From Obelidium mucronatum (Eukaryota > Chytridiomycota > Chytridiomycetes > Chytridiales > Chytriomycetaceae): a stretch of 64,000 nt of DNA. The notes under the pieces are model-generated. The model saw only the letters and a program-made list of their open reading frames with translations, did not search any database and had not been told where the DNA came from. Position 1 is the stretch's first letter, and each line of letters opens with the position of its first letter. Shown piece after piece: positions 46,655 to 58,284 of the stretch. The DNA is taken from the NCBI GenBank assembly GCA_025765595.1, contig JAIVFH010000138.1, positions 1-64,000 on the forward strand, written 5' to 3'. The position numbers and the translations under genes are program-made.

Positions 46655-47628
46655 ATGTTCACTCGCTTCTTTTCAGCAGCACAGCGACAGCAACGTTTCG
46701 CGCCGCTTGTTTCGCAGCGCTTCTTTTCATCGCCGGCGGCAAACGGTTCGTGGCGCTGCTCGTCTGTGATTGGCTGTTAATCGCTGCTTAGGCTACCACG
46801 AGTACGGCCAGTACATTGCGTCGGCCCTGCCCCGCTTTGTGCAGCAGTTTTCAGTCTACAAAGACGAGCTGACAATCTACGTGCCGCCATCGGGCGTCAT
46901 TCCAGTCATGACGTTCCTGAGGTGATTTTTTGGATCTCATCGAAAACGGCAAAGAGGCCCTAAACTCGATCGCATTATTATCTGCTCAGAGACAACACAA
47001 ACACTCAATTCAAACAAATCGTCGATATTTGCGGCGTTGATTTCCCCACAAGAGCGAATCGCTTTGAAGTCGTGTACCACCTTCTCTCTGTTCGATACAA
47101 CACCCGTATCCGTGTAAAGACGTATGCCAATGAAGTTTCTCCAGTCCCATCCGTGACTCCTCTTTTCAATGGTGCTAACTGGTTCGAACGTGAAGCGTGG
47201 GATATGTACGGCATCTTTTTCGAAGGCCACCCTGATTTGCGTCGCATCTTGACCGATTACGGATTCGAAGGACATCCTCTCCGCAAAGATTTCCCTCTTA
47301 CGGGTTATGTCGAAGTTCGTTATGATGATGAAAAGAAGAGAGTCGTCGCGGAACCTCTTGAGTTGGCGCAGAGCTTTAGAATGTTTGAATACCAGAGTCC
47401 TTGGTGGGTGAAGTTAATTTCTGCCGAAGGCAAATTTGTTGAATGTTTTTGTACTGCCTCCGGAGGCAGGTCAACGTTGTTCGTTCAACAACTTTGGTGG
47501 AGGAGACCCAATTTACTCATCTTCCGAACTCATTTACATATTACAGGGAGCAAAATGGACCTGGAATTCCAACTCCAAAGATCCTGCCTGCCGAACCTGC
47601 TGCTGCAGAATCAGCTCCAAAGGCGTAA
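46655..47628 (+). CDS. NADH:ubiquinone oxidoreductase 30-kDa subunit (NDUFS3, NuoC-like)
   Basis: Exons 46655-46745, 46792-46921, 46990-47403 and 47547-47628. The N terminus [17 protein letters not shown] is a typical Arg/Ser-rich mitochondrial presequence. The complex I 30-kDa signature follows: [74 protein letters not shown]. The last exon supplies a short Pro/Ala-rich tail ([17 protein letters not shown]). The subunit sits in the peripheral arm of respiratory complex I on the matrix side. Its presence implies that this fungus has complex I, unlike budding yeast. Length (about 238 residues) is normal. Confidence 0.95.
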
Positions 47629-47931
47629 AGATATACCTGTAGCTTTCTTTTTTCAAACAATAAATTCTGGTTGCTTGCGATGTGCATTATTGTTGAGATC
47701 CATCTGTGGTTCCAGCAAGTTCCAAGTATTTCCACCTGGCATTTTTGGTCCCAACCAATCAGATTTTAGCAGGGTGGCATTTGTGCAAAATTTGCATAGA
47801 GGATATAAACAAGAGCAACACCCAAAAAGATTTGCAAAAACTCAATAGCAAGTACGTCATGTCCCGTTTTTGCTCTGTATCTTTGACATAAATTTAACTT
47901 GTCTGTTTCTTACCGTTGGCTGTAATTAGAT
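47629..47931 (+). promoter_or_regulatory. KAR2 promoter and 5' UTR
   Basis: A CCAAT motif at 47755-47759 and TATAAA at 47804-47809 precede the KAR2 start. A probable 5'-UTR intron runs from GTACGT (about 47851) to TAATTAG just before the ATG. No clear ER-stress element (CCAAT-N9-CCACG) was found. Confidence 0.5.
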
Positions 47932-49961
47932 ATGAAGCTTCTGAGTATCGTCTCAACTCTCTTTATGGCTCTCGCGGCCAGTGTGTCTGCAGCTGATGCC
48001 GATTCTAAGGACTCTGCTATCCAGGGACCAGTTATTGGAATTGACTTGGGAACAACCTACAGGTATTGCTTTTCCCCGAGTTTCTGACATTTTCCCTTTT
48101 GCTAACACCAACCACCAGTTGTGTTGGAGTCTACAAGAACGGACGCGTGGAAATTATTGCCAACGACCAGGGACACCGAATCACTCCATCATACGTTGCA
48201 TTCACTGACGATGAGCGATTGGTTGGAGACGCCGCAAAGAACCAGGCGCCAATGAACCCAACAAACACTATCTTTGACGCAAAGAGACTCGTTGGGCGTC
48301 GGTTCGACGAAGCCGATGTTCAGAACGACATGAAGCACTTCCCCTTCAAGGTTGTTCCAAAGGACGGAAAGCCAATCATCCAGGTCAAGGTCAAGGGTGA
48401 AGACAAGCGTTTCACTCCAGAAGAAATCTCTGCCATGGTCTTGCAAAAGATGAAGGAAATTGCTGAGTCTTACCTCGGCCAAAAGGTTACCCACGCTGTC
48501 GTCACTGTCCCAGCGTACTTCAACGACGCCCAACGTCAGGCTACTAAGGATGCCGGAACTATCGCTGGTCTCACTGTTGCCCGTATCATCAACGAGCCAA
48601 CTGCCGCCGCCATCGCCTACGGACTTGACAAGACTGGTTCTGAGAAGAACATCCTCGTCTATGACTTGGGTGGTGGTACTTTCGATGTGTCCGTTTTGAC
48701 CATTGACGACGGTGTTTTCGAAGTCTTGGCCACCAACGGTGACACCCACTTGGGAGGAGAAGACTTTGACAACCGTCTCATTGAACACTTTACCAAGGCC
48801 TACAAGAAGAAGTCCAAGAAGGACTGCCGTAAGGACCTCAAGTCTATGGGAAAATTAAAGCGCGAAGTCGAAAAGGCTAAGCGTGCCTTGTCTTCCCAAA
48901 TGTCTGTCAAGGTGGAAATCGAAGCCTTCTATGACGGTGATGACTTCTCCGAGACCCTCACTCGTGCCAAATTCGAGGAATTGAACATTGACCTCTTTAA
49001 GAAGACTCTTAAGCCTGTTGAGAAGGTGATGAAGGATGCTGGTTTGGACAAGCACGAAATCCACGACATTGTTTTGGTTGGTGGTTCCACTCGTATCCCC
49101 AAGGTTGTCCAACTCCTCGAAGACTACTTCAACGGAAAGAAGGCCTCCAAGGGTATCAACCCTGACGAAGCTGTTGCCTATGGTGCCGCTGTCCAGGGTG
49201 GAGTTCTCTCTGGTGATGACAAGGAAAACCTCTCCCACGTTCTTCTCCTCGACGTTAACCCATTGACTCTCGGTATTGAAACCACTGGTGGTGTCATGAC
49301 CAAGCTGATTGCCCGTAACACCCAAATCCCAACCAAGAAGTCCCAAATCTTCTCTACTGCCGCCGACAACCAGCCAACCGTCTTGATCCAAGTCTTTGAA
49401 GGAGAACGTCCACTCACCAAGGACAACAACCTCCTCGGAAAGTTTGATCTTAACGGAATCCCACCAGCCCCACGTGGAACCCCACAAATTGAAGTCACCT
49501 TTGAAATCAACGTTGACGGTCTCCTCCGTGTGTCTGCCCACGACAAGGGAACTGGAAAGTCTGAATCCATCACCATCACCAACGACAAGGGACGATTGAC
49601 TGAAGAGGAAATTGAACGCATGGTTCGTGAAGCGGAACAGTTTGCCGAAGAAGACCAACTCCTCAAGGAAAAGATTGAAGCCAAGAACGTTCTTGAAAAC
49701 TACATTTACCAAATCAAGCAGCAAGTGACTGACGAAGACAAGTTGGGTGGAAAGATTGATGAAGACGACAAGAAGGCCATTCTTGACGCCATCAAGGAAG
49801 CCACTGAATGGATCGACGCCAACGCTGCCACCGCCACCAAGGAAGACATTGAGGAACAAAAGTCTGAGTTGGAAGCCGTGGTTAACCCAATCACCTCCAA
49901 GTTGTACGGTGGACCAGCCGGCGGAGACGGTGAAGATGTCCCAGACCACGATGAATTGTAA
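47932..49961 (+). CDS. KAR2: ER-lumenal Hsp70 BiP/Kar2
   Basis: Exon 1 47932-48062, intron 48063-48118, exon 2 to 49961; about 657 residues. Signal peptide [20 protein letters not shown]. Nucleotide-binding domain motifs: [31 protein letters not shown] and [13 protein letters not shown]. The interdomain linker is followed by the substrate-binding domain ([16 protein letters not shown]) and a lid. The C terminus DVPDHDEL gives the HDEL retention signal recognised by Erd2. It folds and translocates secretory proteins in the ER lumen using ATP. Codon use is strongly biased to C-ending codons, consistent with high expression. Polyadenylation-like AATAAA lies near 50031. Confidence 0.99.
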
Positions 49962-50097
49962 AAAAAAGTGTGGATTGTTTTTAGTTTCTTCTTTCTTGGG
50001 GCATATTTCCTTTGTATTGTTGACAAGCGCAAATAAATCTTTATATATTAATGCTAGATCTATTTTATTTTAAGGTTGCTGAATTTATCTTGTCGCA

Positions 50098-51860
50098 ATG
50101 CCATCATTCGCAGTTATTGGTGGAGGGTAATCTATCTTAACCCGCCTTTGAGTGTCTAAACACTTTTCTTTAAAGATTCAGCGGAATTAATGCGGTTGTG
50201 CAGATCAAGAAGAGGTATCCACATGCAAAGATTGTGCTCTTTGAGCAAGGGAGTCAGCTTGGCGGCTGTTGGTACTGGAATAAGTACCCAGGCTGCGCAT
50301 GCGATGTGCCGTCGCACCTGTATTCTTTGTCATATGAGCTGAACCCATGGTTGGTGGTGTTGTTGTTGGAGTTTCACCAGATGAGTATTGACAGTAAACA
50401 CTCAGACTGGACGGACCATTATCCTTCGGGCGAATCAATTCAAAAGTATTTAGACCATGTTGCAGCGAAGCATCGCATTTATGAAGTTGCAAGGTGAGAC
50501 TATTTCAAACGCCACCCTAAAGATGCTGTTAACATTGGCAACAATCCCAGATTACAACATATGTCCAACAACTCGAGTGGCTCGATAATTCCAATCAATG
50601 GAAGTTGGTTTCTCATGCAGTCGTAAACCCGCAGCTTTCCCCAAAAACAGAATCGGATTCTTTCAAGACGAATGTCGACTACTTTGATTATGTCATTTCC
50701 TGCCACGGGTCCCTTACATGTCCCGAAAATTCCAAAATGGGAGGGAATGAGTCTGTTCAAGGGCGACGTCATTCATACTGCTAGATGGCCAGTAGGATTT
50801 AATCCAAAGGGAAAACGCATTGCCGTGATTGGGACTGGTGCGAGTGGCGTTCAAGTCATTCCAGAGCTTCAAAAAGTAGCCAAATCACTCACAGTTTTTC
50901 AAAGACATGCCAGTTGGGTGGATAAGAAGGTTGAGTATAAATATAGTTCAATGGCCAAGTGGTGAGTGGGAACTTCTTTCTCAGGTATTCCCAGATATGT
51001 GTCAACTTCTTTTTTGTTTTCCCAGGATCTTTAAATATATTCCGGGTGCTATGACCTTGTGGCGTCTCTTCATTTTCTTTGGCCAAGAATTTGGTTATCT
51101 TGCATTTCTACGCACAAACTTACTTGGGCGTATCATCCACAGTGTTGTAACCAACGATATGAAGCGAAATATTCAAAAATCCGTGAAAGATACCTTAAAG
51201 CAGAAGTTGCTGACTCCAAAATACCTTGCAGGAGCCCGCCGAATCACACCCAGCAACCATTACCTGAAAGCAATGGCAAGCACCAACACGACCCTCATTT
51301 CTGGAGATCCGATATCGCATATCACGGAAACAACTATCGTAACTGAAGGCGGTATTAGTGCGACTGTCGATGTGATTGTCTTGGCGACTGGGTTTGAACT
51401 GCTAGACGTGTTTTCCAACTTTCAAGTGACTGGGCGATCCTCATCAAGAGATGCTGCTACAGAAACAAGTCTCAGATCCGCATTTTCGCCCATTCCCAAA
51501 GCATATATGGGGACTCTTGTTCCTGGATTACCCAACTTTTTTCTGTCGTTGGGTCCCAATCTTGGGTTTGGACATCAAAGCGTTTTGATTCCCATTGAAC
51601 TGCAGATGGAATACACCATGAAATTGATTCAAGCATCGAGAAAAGCGGGACTGTCTCGGATAGAAGTACGAAAAGAGGCAGGGGAGAGGTGGAACTTGTT
51701 TTTGAAAGCTGGGTTTGAGAGAACTGTGTGGAAGACTGACACAAGCAGCTACTACTTTAGTGGAAAAGGCGAGAATTTTACGATATGGCCGTATAGCTCG
51801 TTGTACATGTTGTGGATTTTTGGAAAGCAGCCGTTGCTGAGTGATTTTGTTGCTTGTTGA
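50098..51860 (+). CDS. Flavin monooxygenase, Baeyer-Villiger type
   Basis: Starts MPSFAVIGGG and joins (donor GTAATC) to FSGINAVVQIKKRYPHA, forming the FAD Rossmann GxGxxG; then LGGCWYWNKYPGCACDVPSH. A second dinucleotide motif is IGTGASGVQVIPEL. The fingerprint FKGDVIHTARWP fits FxGxxxHxxxWP exactly. Later blocks are ARRITPSNHYLKAM and IVLATGFELLDVF; the stop is at 51858. These enzymes insert oxygen next to ketones or oxidise soft nucleophiles with NADPH and FAD. Segment 50551-~50712 reads in a different frame from both sides, so there is one base lost near 50551 and one gained near 50715 (CCCTTACATGTCC). Either assembly errors or a damaged gene. Confidence 0.85.
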
Positions 51861-51904
51861 AACATTTCACAAGCCCCCTGATTTTATCGAAAAAATATTT
51901 TTTC

Positions 51905-52395
51905 ATGCGCCTCCACCGTGTCTTGGCATTGCTGTCAGTGTCAACAGCGGGAGCAGTAGTTCTTCCCACAGCTCCATTCTATCTATCATGTGGCGACAAT
52001 GTGCTCCACGTTAAAGCCATGTTTGAGGCTTGCCAGTTTATCGTTGGTGCCCCTTTCATGCCAGCACGATTCAACCATCCAACAGCACACTGTTTATGCG
52101 AATCTGTGAGCTTATTTTGTATGATGCATGATATGATGTCAATCTAACCAAGTTTGCGTGACTGTGCATCCAGAGTCATCTATCACTGCTTCAATCCATA
52201 CCAAAAAGCTGTGCAAATGCATCGAGCATAAACTCCTTGATATACCAAGTCATTGAACTTGAATATGGCTGTTTGAATTTGCTTGAGGGGGTTGGTCTTT
52301 CATCTGATGATGGATCCAATGTCATCCTCCTGATTGTTGTCGGGTTTATCCTCAGTTTATGCGCTGGGTTTATAGCTTTAGCTCTTCACGTGTAG
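51905..52395 (+). CDS. Small secreted/membrane Cys-rich protein
   Basis: Two exons (intron from GTGAGC after CLCES to GCATCCAG near 52171). The protein starts MRLHRVLALLSVSTAGAVVL (signal peptide). Its ectodomain has six or so spaced cysteines (YLSCGDN, FEACQF, HCLCES, KSCANAS, YGCLNL) and it ends in a hydrophobic helix, VILLIVVGFILSLCAGFIAL. The topology is a type I surface protein, about 140 residues. The Cys spacing (C..C..CxC..C..C) is reminiscent of small fungal Cys-rich surface proteins such as CFEM, but the match is loose. Not recognised as a specific family. Confidence 0.6.
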
Positions 52396-52696
52396 TTTCC
52401 TGCATTCGGACAAGGTGGCGGTGCTGTCGCCTTCATGATCGAAGCTCTTAAGGATCCCACAGCCCCTGCTGGCCATGTCACATATTCGTAACTGATTTTC
52501 ACTTACCACGAAATGAGATGAGGGACCCAAACATTGAGTCAGGAAATAAACCTTTTAGATACTGTTAATGCATCAGTTTTGGTATTTACGTGATGAAATT
52601 CACCATTCTCAAGAAGTCACTGGCTTCAAGTTTTATTCAACAGAAGGCGGTGGAAAAAAGACTCAGTTTCTGCTCGACTTCTTGCCGTAATCAACC
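52396..52696. other. Intergenic region, nothing recognised
   Basis: Spacer between two convergent genes. No ORF, RNA or repeat is seen. Confidence 0.5.
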
Positions 52697-52885
52697 CTAT
52701 TCTGGCTCGCCATTGTCGTCTTTTCCGATGTAGGCAAAGCGGTCAGTGTCTCTGTGAGCGTAGACGCTGTGTTCCCAGCCAGAGATGATTGTTGGCTCGC
52801 TCGCAGTGCTGCTTCCTTGCGTGTTTGATCCGTTCGAAGACGAGTTTGAAGATCCGTTGTTGTTGCTGCTTCCCTTTGAAGACAT
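52697..52885 (-). CDS. Small Ser/Asn-rich protein, 62 residues (unrecognised)
   Basis: ATG 52885. A Ser/Gly/Asn low-complexity half (GSSNNNGSSNSSSNGS) is followed by a compact tail, ISGWEHSVYAHRDTDRFAYI, and an acidic end (GKDDNGEPE). The tail looks conserved-like, but no family is assigned. It is unspliced and upstream of the SulP gene on the opposite strand. Confidence 0.45.
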   Translation of the reverse strand: MSSKGSSNNNGSSNSSSNGSNTQGSSTASEPTIISGWEHSVYAHRDTDRFAYIGKDDNGEPE

Positions 52886-53046
52886 TTGTTTTTGGTGTTT
52901 TGTTCACTTGTCTCCCAACCAAGCAGTCATTCATCAATCCAAGCAATGAATGACTCACACTCATCAGCCAATGACTCGCCGAAGCAACGAAAGCATGTTC
53001 GAGCGTGTTTTCAAACTACTCATTTCAAATCTCCAGAAATCTCATA

Positions 53047-55496
53047 ATGCACAGACATCCACAAACAACACAAATCGATGACATCAGGCAATATGTTGGA
53101 CTCGCTCTCAACAATCTGCCGATATCTGCCGCAGAGTACATTAAAGAACTTGTGCCGATCGCGTCGTGGATGCCGCGGTATAACTTGTCTTGGTTCTGGG
53201 GGGACTTCATTGCTGGCGCAACAGGTGCAAACAGATGCCTGTTTCATCTCTTTCAGTTTATAATCTGACTACTCTTCGTTCTTTAAGTTGGCCTTGTAGT
53301 TATTCCTCAGGTTCGTTCTGGCCCCCTTTCGCTTCCCCTTCATTCTAACAGGTTGTTGTTGTAGTCGATCGCTTATGCAACGAAACTTGCCCATTTGCCC
53401 GCTGAATATGGACTCTACACTTCTTTTATGGGAGTCTTGGTCTATTCTTTGTTTGCGACTTCGAAAGGTAACTGGCCCGCAGTCTTCTGATCCAATCTAA
53501 CGTCAAGTGGGCAGATGTCACCATTGGCCCAACGGCCGTTCTTTCCCTTGTTGTTGGACAAACCATCAACATATACATTCCAAACGCAACAGGTGCTGAA
53601 GCAGCTGTTTTTGCGGCGACAATGAGCTTTTGGATTGGTTTGGTGGAGTTCGGGTTAGGTCTCTTGCAATGGGGTGTTGTTGTTGACTTTGTTCCTGTTC
53701 CCGTTATCGCAGGTCTTAATCTTTTTACGTTATTGTGTTCAGTATCTAACACATGCAGTGTTTCTATTCTAGGATTCACGTCGGGCGCTGGACTTCAGAT
53801 CATTATCGGCCAATTGCCGACACTGACAGGAATCAAAGGAATCAATACCAACAATGCACCTTATAAAGTTCTTCTCGAGTTCCTGAAGAATTTAGACAGA
53901 GTTTCGCCTCTGGACTTATTGTTTGGTCTCATATCGCTTGGAGTGATTCTTGTTCTGAAATCGCTCTCTCGCCGCTCAAACAAGATGGCTATACCATTCA
54001 TGAAGTATGTTGGATTTCTCCGAAATACAATCGTGATTGCAGTTTTCACGGCAATTTCGTTTCTACTTCGAGATTTGATTGAAGACAACTTGTCGCTGGT
54101 GAAAGTCGTTCCTTCTGGGCTGGCCAAGATTGTCCAGCCGGATCTATCATCATCTAAATATACAGAATATGTTTTCAAAGCTATGCCTGGAGTCTTGATT
54201 GTTTCTCTTCTGGAGCATATTGCTGTTTCGAAAACATATGGACGACAGAACGGGTACACTCCAAACGTGAATCAAGAAATAGTGGCTATGGGCTTATCTA
54301 ATTTGGTTGGAGGATTTGTTGGAGCATATCCAGTCACGGGAAGTTTTTCAAGAAGTGCGATTCAGAGCAGCTCGGGTTCCAGAACCCCATTCGCTCCTTT
54401 CATTACCGGACTAGTTGTTGTTGTCGGGTTATTCTCTCTTACGCCTACCCTTTATTATACCCCGAACTCTGTCCTTGCTGCAATTGTGATTGCTGCGATT
54501 TCTGAACTCTTTTCTGGTTTTGGTGTGGTAAAAAGCTTGTTGGAAGTTGAGAGTGAGTTCTACTTGATTGCGCTTGCAAGTTTTGTTTGTTAACCTGGAT
54601 TTCGTGCCAGTTCTTGACTTTATCGGGTTTTGGATTGCCCTACTCGTCACGGTTTTTGCATCAATCGAAACTGCAATCTATGCTTCTGTCGCGTACTCCC
54701 TGTTTGTTCTACTCGCGAGAATCGCCCGTCCACACATCAAGATTCTTTCTCGTACGTCGACAGGATCATGGATTGATTCCGCTGAGTCAGAGGAATACAA
54801 GTCCTTTTTCGAGCAGGAAGTTTCAGTGAAACCAGCACCACCTGGGATTCTTGTGTTTCGATTGGAAGAGAGTCTGACTTATCCAAATGGCGCCTTTTTG
54901 TTGTCAAGGTTTAAAAGTATTGTCATGGAACGGTTTGAGTATAACTGGAAAGGATTCTGTTCCTGCTGAAGACCGCATGTGGAATGATGACAGAGAAGAT
55001 ATGATTCGGAGGCGTCGGCAGGCTGGAGCTGTTGAGTATTTTCCTCTTGTAGACCTACTGCTGAACTGTTAGTGTTAAAAAAATAATAAGCAGGAAGGAC
55101 GTTCGCCACTTCGCGCCGTCGTATTTGACCTCTCTGCCGTTAACCACATCGATTACACCGGCTTACAAACTCTGCTTGATGCAAAAGAGGATCTGGAGAG
55201 ATTTGCTGGCCAGAGAGTTCCCTTCCATTTCGCTTATATTCGAAGGAGGCATATTAGAACGCTTTGGAGAGTGAATGGGGGTGGATTGTGTGCTGCTGAT
55301 GTCGATGCCACGCCTGGAGCCACCATAACTCGGACAATGTGAATTAACGGAGAGAACACAGTTACTTGACGGCAGTTTGGAAGGTGGGCCGCGTGTGGGG
55401 CAAATAGGAGCATCTTTGCCCAGTGAATCGTACTTTCATTTTTCTATCGACTCTGCCGTGGCTGCAGCTTTGGAGGAAGTGACAGCGAACATTTAG
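53047..55496 (+). CDS. SulP-family anion (sulfate) transporter with STAS domain
   Basis: Multi-exon. The N-terminal region MHRHPQTTQIDDIRQ and SWMPRYNLSWFWGDFIAGAT leads to VGLVVIPQSIAYATKLAHLP (joined over three small exons), the SulP signature. About ten or more hydrophobic segments follow (IVAMGLSNLVGGFVGAYPVT, GSFSRSAIQSSSGSRTPFA). A C-terminal STAS domain includes LRAVVFDLSAVNHIDYTGLQ. A final exon (HFSIDSAVAAALEEVTANI) ends at 55494-55496. It imports sulfate or a related anion at the plasma membrane. Introns are read at 53225, 53465, 53711 and 54552. Near 54940-54955 the frame shifts by one base between FLLSRFKSIVMERFEY and ITGKDSVPAEDRMW; the join just after WRVNGG is also unresolved. 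Confidence 0.88.
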
Positions 55497-55653
55497 AATA
55501 AAGTCATTGATACTTTATTCCATTCCATTTGATATGATCAAGTGGTCGAAAAAAAGTAAGGGGGACTTCCATCTCTTGATCAACCCTTTTCATTCATTGG
55601 GCGGTACAGTTATGTCAACAGAAAAGACAAGAAATATTTGTAGCTTTATTCTA

Positions 55654-56946
55654 CTACAGCATATTTGCCGCCAACTCTCTCAAGAAAGTGTCAATCTCCT
55701 GAAAATATCCAGGCTGCATGCACGTGTCATTATGCCCGCCACTGGCAAACTCTACCCATCGAACACCATTCCCATTACGAGCCAAAGCAATCTTTCCCTT
55801 TTCTGCACCGCTATTTTCAAGGGGGATCTTTTCTCCTCCGCTTCTTGACTTTCGAACAGTTTCGACCAGTTCAATCATATGTCTTTGGGGAATCAGCTCA
55901 TCAGATCCACCCGACAAGAATAACATGGGGACATTGGAGGGATATGTTCTTGACTGCACTTTTCGGAGTCCCAAACTTGGTGGCATAGATATGTTACATA
56001 TTTCAATGCAGGCATGACAGATGGGATCAGTTTCGGCTGAAGGGCCGGTTAAAGTGCGAAGACACTCAATAGCGCTGATAAACTCACCAAACTCAAGAAA
56101 GGTGTTTTCTATCATGACAGCAGCGATGCGGTCGGGGTTCCTGGCACGACAAATTATGTGTGAAGGAGAACTTGAAAAACAATCCTTCAAACCTTGCCGC
56201 CAAGTCAATAGCAACAGCTCCGCCTATAGACTGCCCATACAAAACTATTTTAGTTTTTCCCAGCTCTTCGTTATTCGAGATCCAATCAAGAGCTGCCTGT
56301 GTCAACACAAAATTTAACACAATACTTATATTCATACGAAAAGAATACCTGAGCGTCAATCTTCATGCCCTTCTCTGACGCGATTCCTTCACTTTTTCCA
56401 TATCCACGATAAGAAAGCAAGAATACATTCATTCTTCCATGGTGACGTATCGCTCTTGCAATTGGCAGTCGATGGCCCATATTTCCCGCATTCGCATGTA
56501 GGTACAAAGAGTGTAAGCAGCCACATCGTGTTGCTTCCCGTCTGGTTTACGCAGCCTCAACGGGCTACTGGGATCCTCTTCGACACGAACGAGCCGTTCC
56601 AGTTGTGGTCTGAACTTTATAGCGAAACCAGTGATTTTCACATTGTCTGGCGTCGAAATAGTCACGTTTTCGTAGTCGTGCATTTGAAGTTGGTCGGGAG
56701 TTGAAACAGTCTCGCGAGAGCCTGGTGGCAACGAAGACATGTCTATTCAGCAGCAACAGCTTGCCGTTAGTCTCATACCCGAATAATGGTCATTCATAAG
56801 AAATACTATGACTTACAGATAAGCTTGTCTTGGTGAAAGTACAAGGCGGTCAGAACAGCCCCAACAGCAGCAAGGCCAAAATTGATAAGCGACTCAAGGC
56901 CCCATGGAACCCAAACAGGAACTTCAACGAGCCACAAAATCCGCAT
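55654..56946 (-). CDS. Bem46/ABHD13-like alpha/beta hydrolase
   Basis: Start ATG 56946: MRILWLVEVPVWVPWG, then a membrane helix (NFGLAAVGAVLTALYF). It splices (GTAAGT..GAATAG) to MSSLPPGSRETVSTPDQLQ. Hydrolase motifs are YLHANAGNMGHRLPIARAI (oxyanion region), LLSYRGYGKSEG and the nucleophile elbow LYGQSIGGAVAIDLA with Ser. A candidate acid lies in FLSGGSDELIP and a candidate His in EFASGGHNDTCMQPG; the stop is at 55654. This single-pass family sits on ER or plasma membrane, and bem46 acts in fungal polarity. One base appears to be missing before YLHANAG (ACTCTTTGTACC reads in frame if one T is added), a homopolymer context typical of assembly errors. Confidence 0.88.
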
Positions 56947-57041
56947 TACGTTGATTTCCAAGTTGAGGGCGGCGTTTAAACCTGTTTTAACTGTTTTTTT
57001 GAAACCCGAAAGAATCCGAAAGAAAACAAGTTGAAAGTAAA
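56947..57041. promoter_or_regulatory. 95-bp divergent interval (ABHD13-like / PRO3)
   Basis: The two start codons lie 95 bp apart in opposite orientation. No TATA box is obvious. Bidirectional promoter inferred from geometry. Confidence 0.5.
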
Positions 57042-58222
57042 ATGGCACTCGATCAAACTGTAAAGATTGCTTTTATCGGTAACTCGCTTCATTGATTAGC
57101 GCTGGAAGTACTCATTGGTCTTCTAAACAGGCGGCGGCCAAATGGCGCGGGCAATGATTGGCGGTCTTGTTGCCGCTGGTCATCCAGCAACAAACATTTA
57201 CGTGGCTGAGCCCTTCCAGGTTTCTCCCGCTTCTTATAGTCTCCTATCAATTATTCAGGACAATTCTGACTGTTTCTCAGGCGGCATTGGACTCTGTTTC
57301 GAGCTCTTTCCCTGGCGTCCACACTTCGACAAACAACAACGATGCTGTTTCATTCAACGGCGAGGGAAGCAATGTTTTGGTTCTGGCTGTGAAGCCTCAG
57401 GTCATGAAGGGTGTTGCCGAAGGGATCAGCGTGGCTTTGGAGGAGGTAACCACTTATCTGCGGATGTCATCATTCAGATTTACTTTCAACCTTCAATCAC
57501 AGCATGCTCCGGTAGTTGTTTCCATCGCTGCTGGTATTCGTCTTGTCGATTTGTCGCGCTGGATGTCTGCCAGCTTCAAGCCGGATTCGAAACAACCTTC
57601 CATCGTTCGTGTTATGCCAAACACACCCGCACTTGTCAATGAAGGTGCTTCTGGATTATTTGCTGATTCTACCACTGTTTCTGATGCTCAGAAGGATCTT
57701 GCTTTTGCTGTTTGTCAATCATTCAGCAAGATGGCTTATTGGGTTGAAAAGGAGGTTGTGCTTGATATCGTAACTGGTGTTTCGGGTATGCGGTTTTTCT
57801 GTGTATTGAGTGTATTCTTTTTGATTCCTTCTTCGTTATCTCAACGATGGATCCCCATAGGTTCTGGTCCAGCTTACTTCTTTTATTTACTGGAAGCCAT
57901 GGAAAATGCAGCCGTTGAGCTGGGTATGCCTCGGGAAGTAGCTCGCGGTTTGGCTGCACAAACTTGTCTGGGTGCTGGAAAAATGGCTTTGGCGCAGTTG
58001 GAAACAGACCCTGCTATTCTTCGTAGAAACGTCACCAGTCCTAAGGGAACTACCGAGGCTGGAATCAAAGTTTTTGATGATTTGGGAGCCAAGAAAATTA
58101 TGCAGGATGTTGTGATCGCGGCCACAAAGAGAGCTGATGAGTTGGGGGATATCTTGGGAAGCCAGGTACTATATATTTCGATATGACCACCCTTTTTGTC
58201 ATCTATTATGCGCTTGCAGTAG
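57042..58222 (+). CDS. PRO3: Pyrroline-5-carboxylate reductase
   Basis: ATG 57042. MALDQTVKIAFIG|GGQMARAMIGGL builds the NADPH Rossmann motif across intron 1. Later exons carry VLVLAVKPQVM, PVVVSIAAGIRLVDLSRW, RVMPNTPALVNEGASG and the family signature SGSGPAYFFYLLEAM ... RGLAAQTCLGAGKMAL and RRNVTSPKGTTEAGIKVF. The last intron (GTACTA..TTGCAG) leaves a stop TAG right after GSQ (58220-58222); if unspliced, the stop is at 58184-58186. It catalyses the final step of proline synthesis, reducing pyrroline-5-carboxylate in the cytosol. About 285 residues, usual length. Confidence 0.96.
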
Positions 58223-58284
58223 GGCAATGTTCCAGAAAAGTTGTAATGTCCATATTTCAATAAAGCAAGTGTGTACTTTATTAT

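Noticed and set aside
48855..49949. A 364-codon ORF antisense to KAR2
   Set aside because: It is the mirror of the strongly biased KAR2 codons. The sense strand encodes a complete BiP; the antisense product has no recognisable motif.
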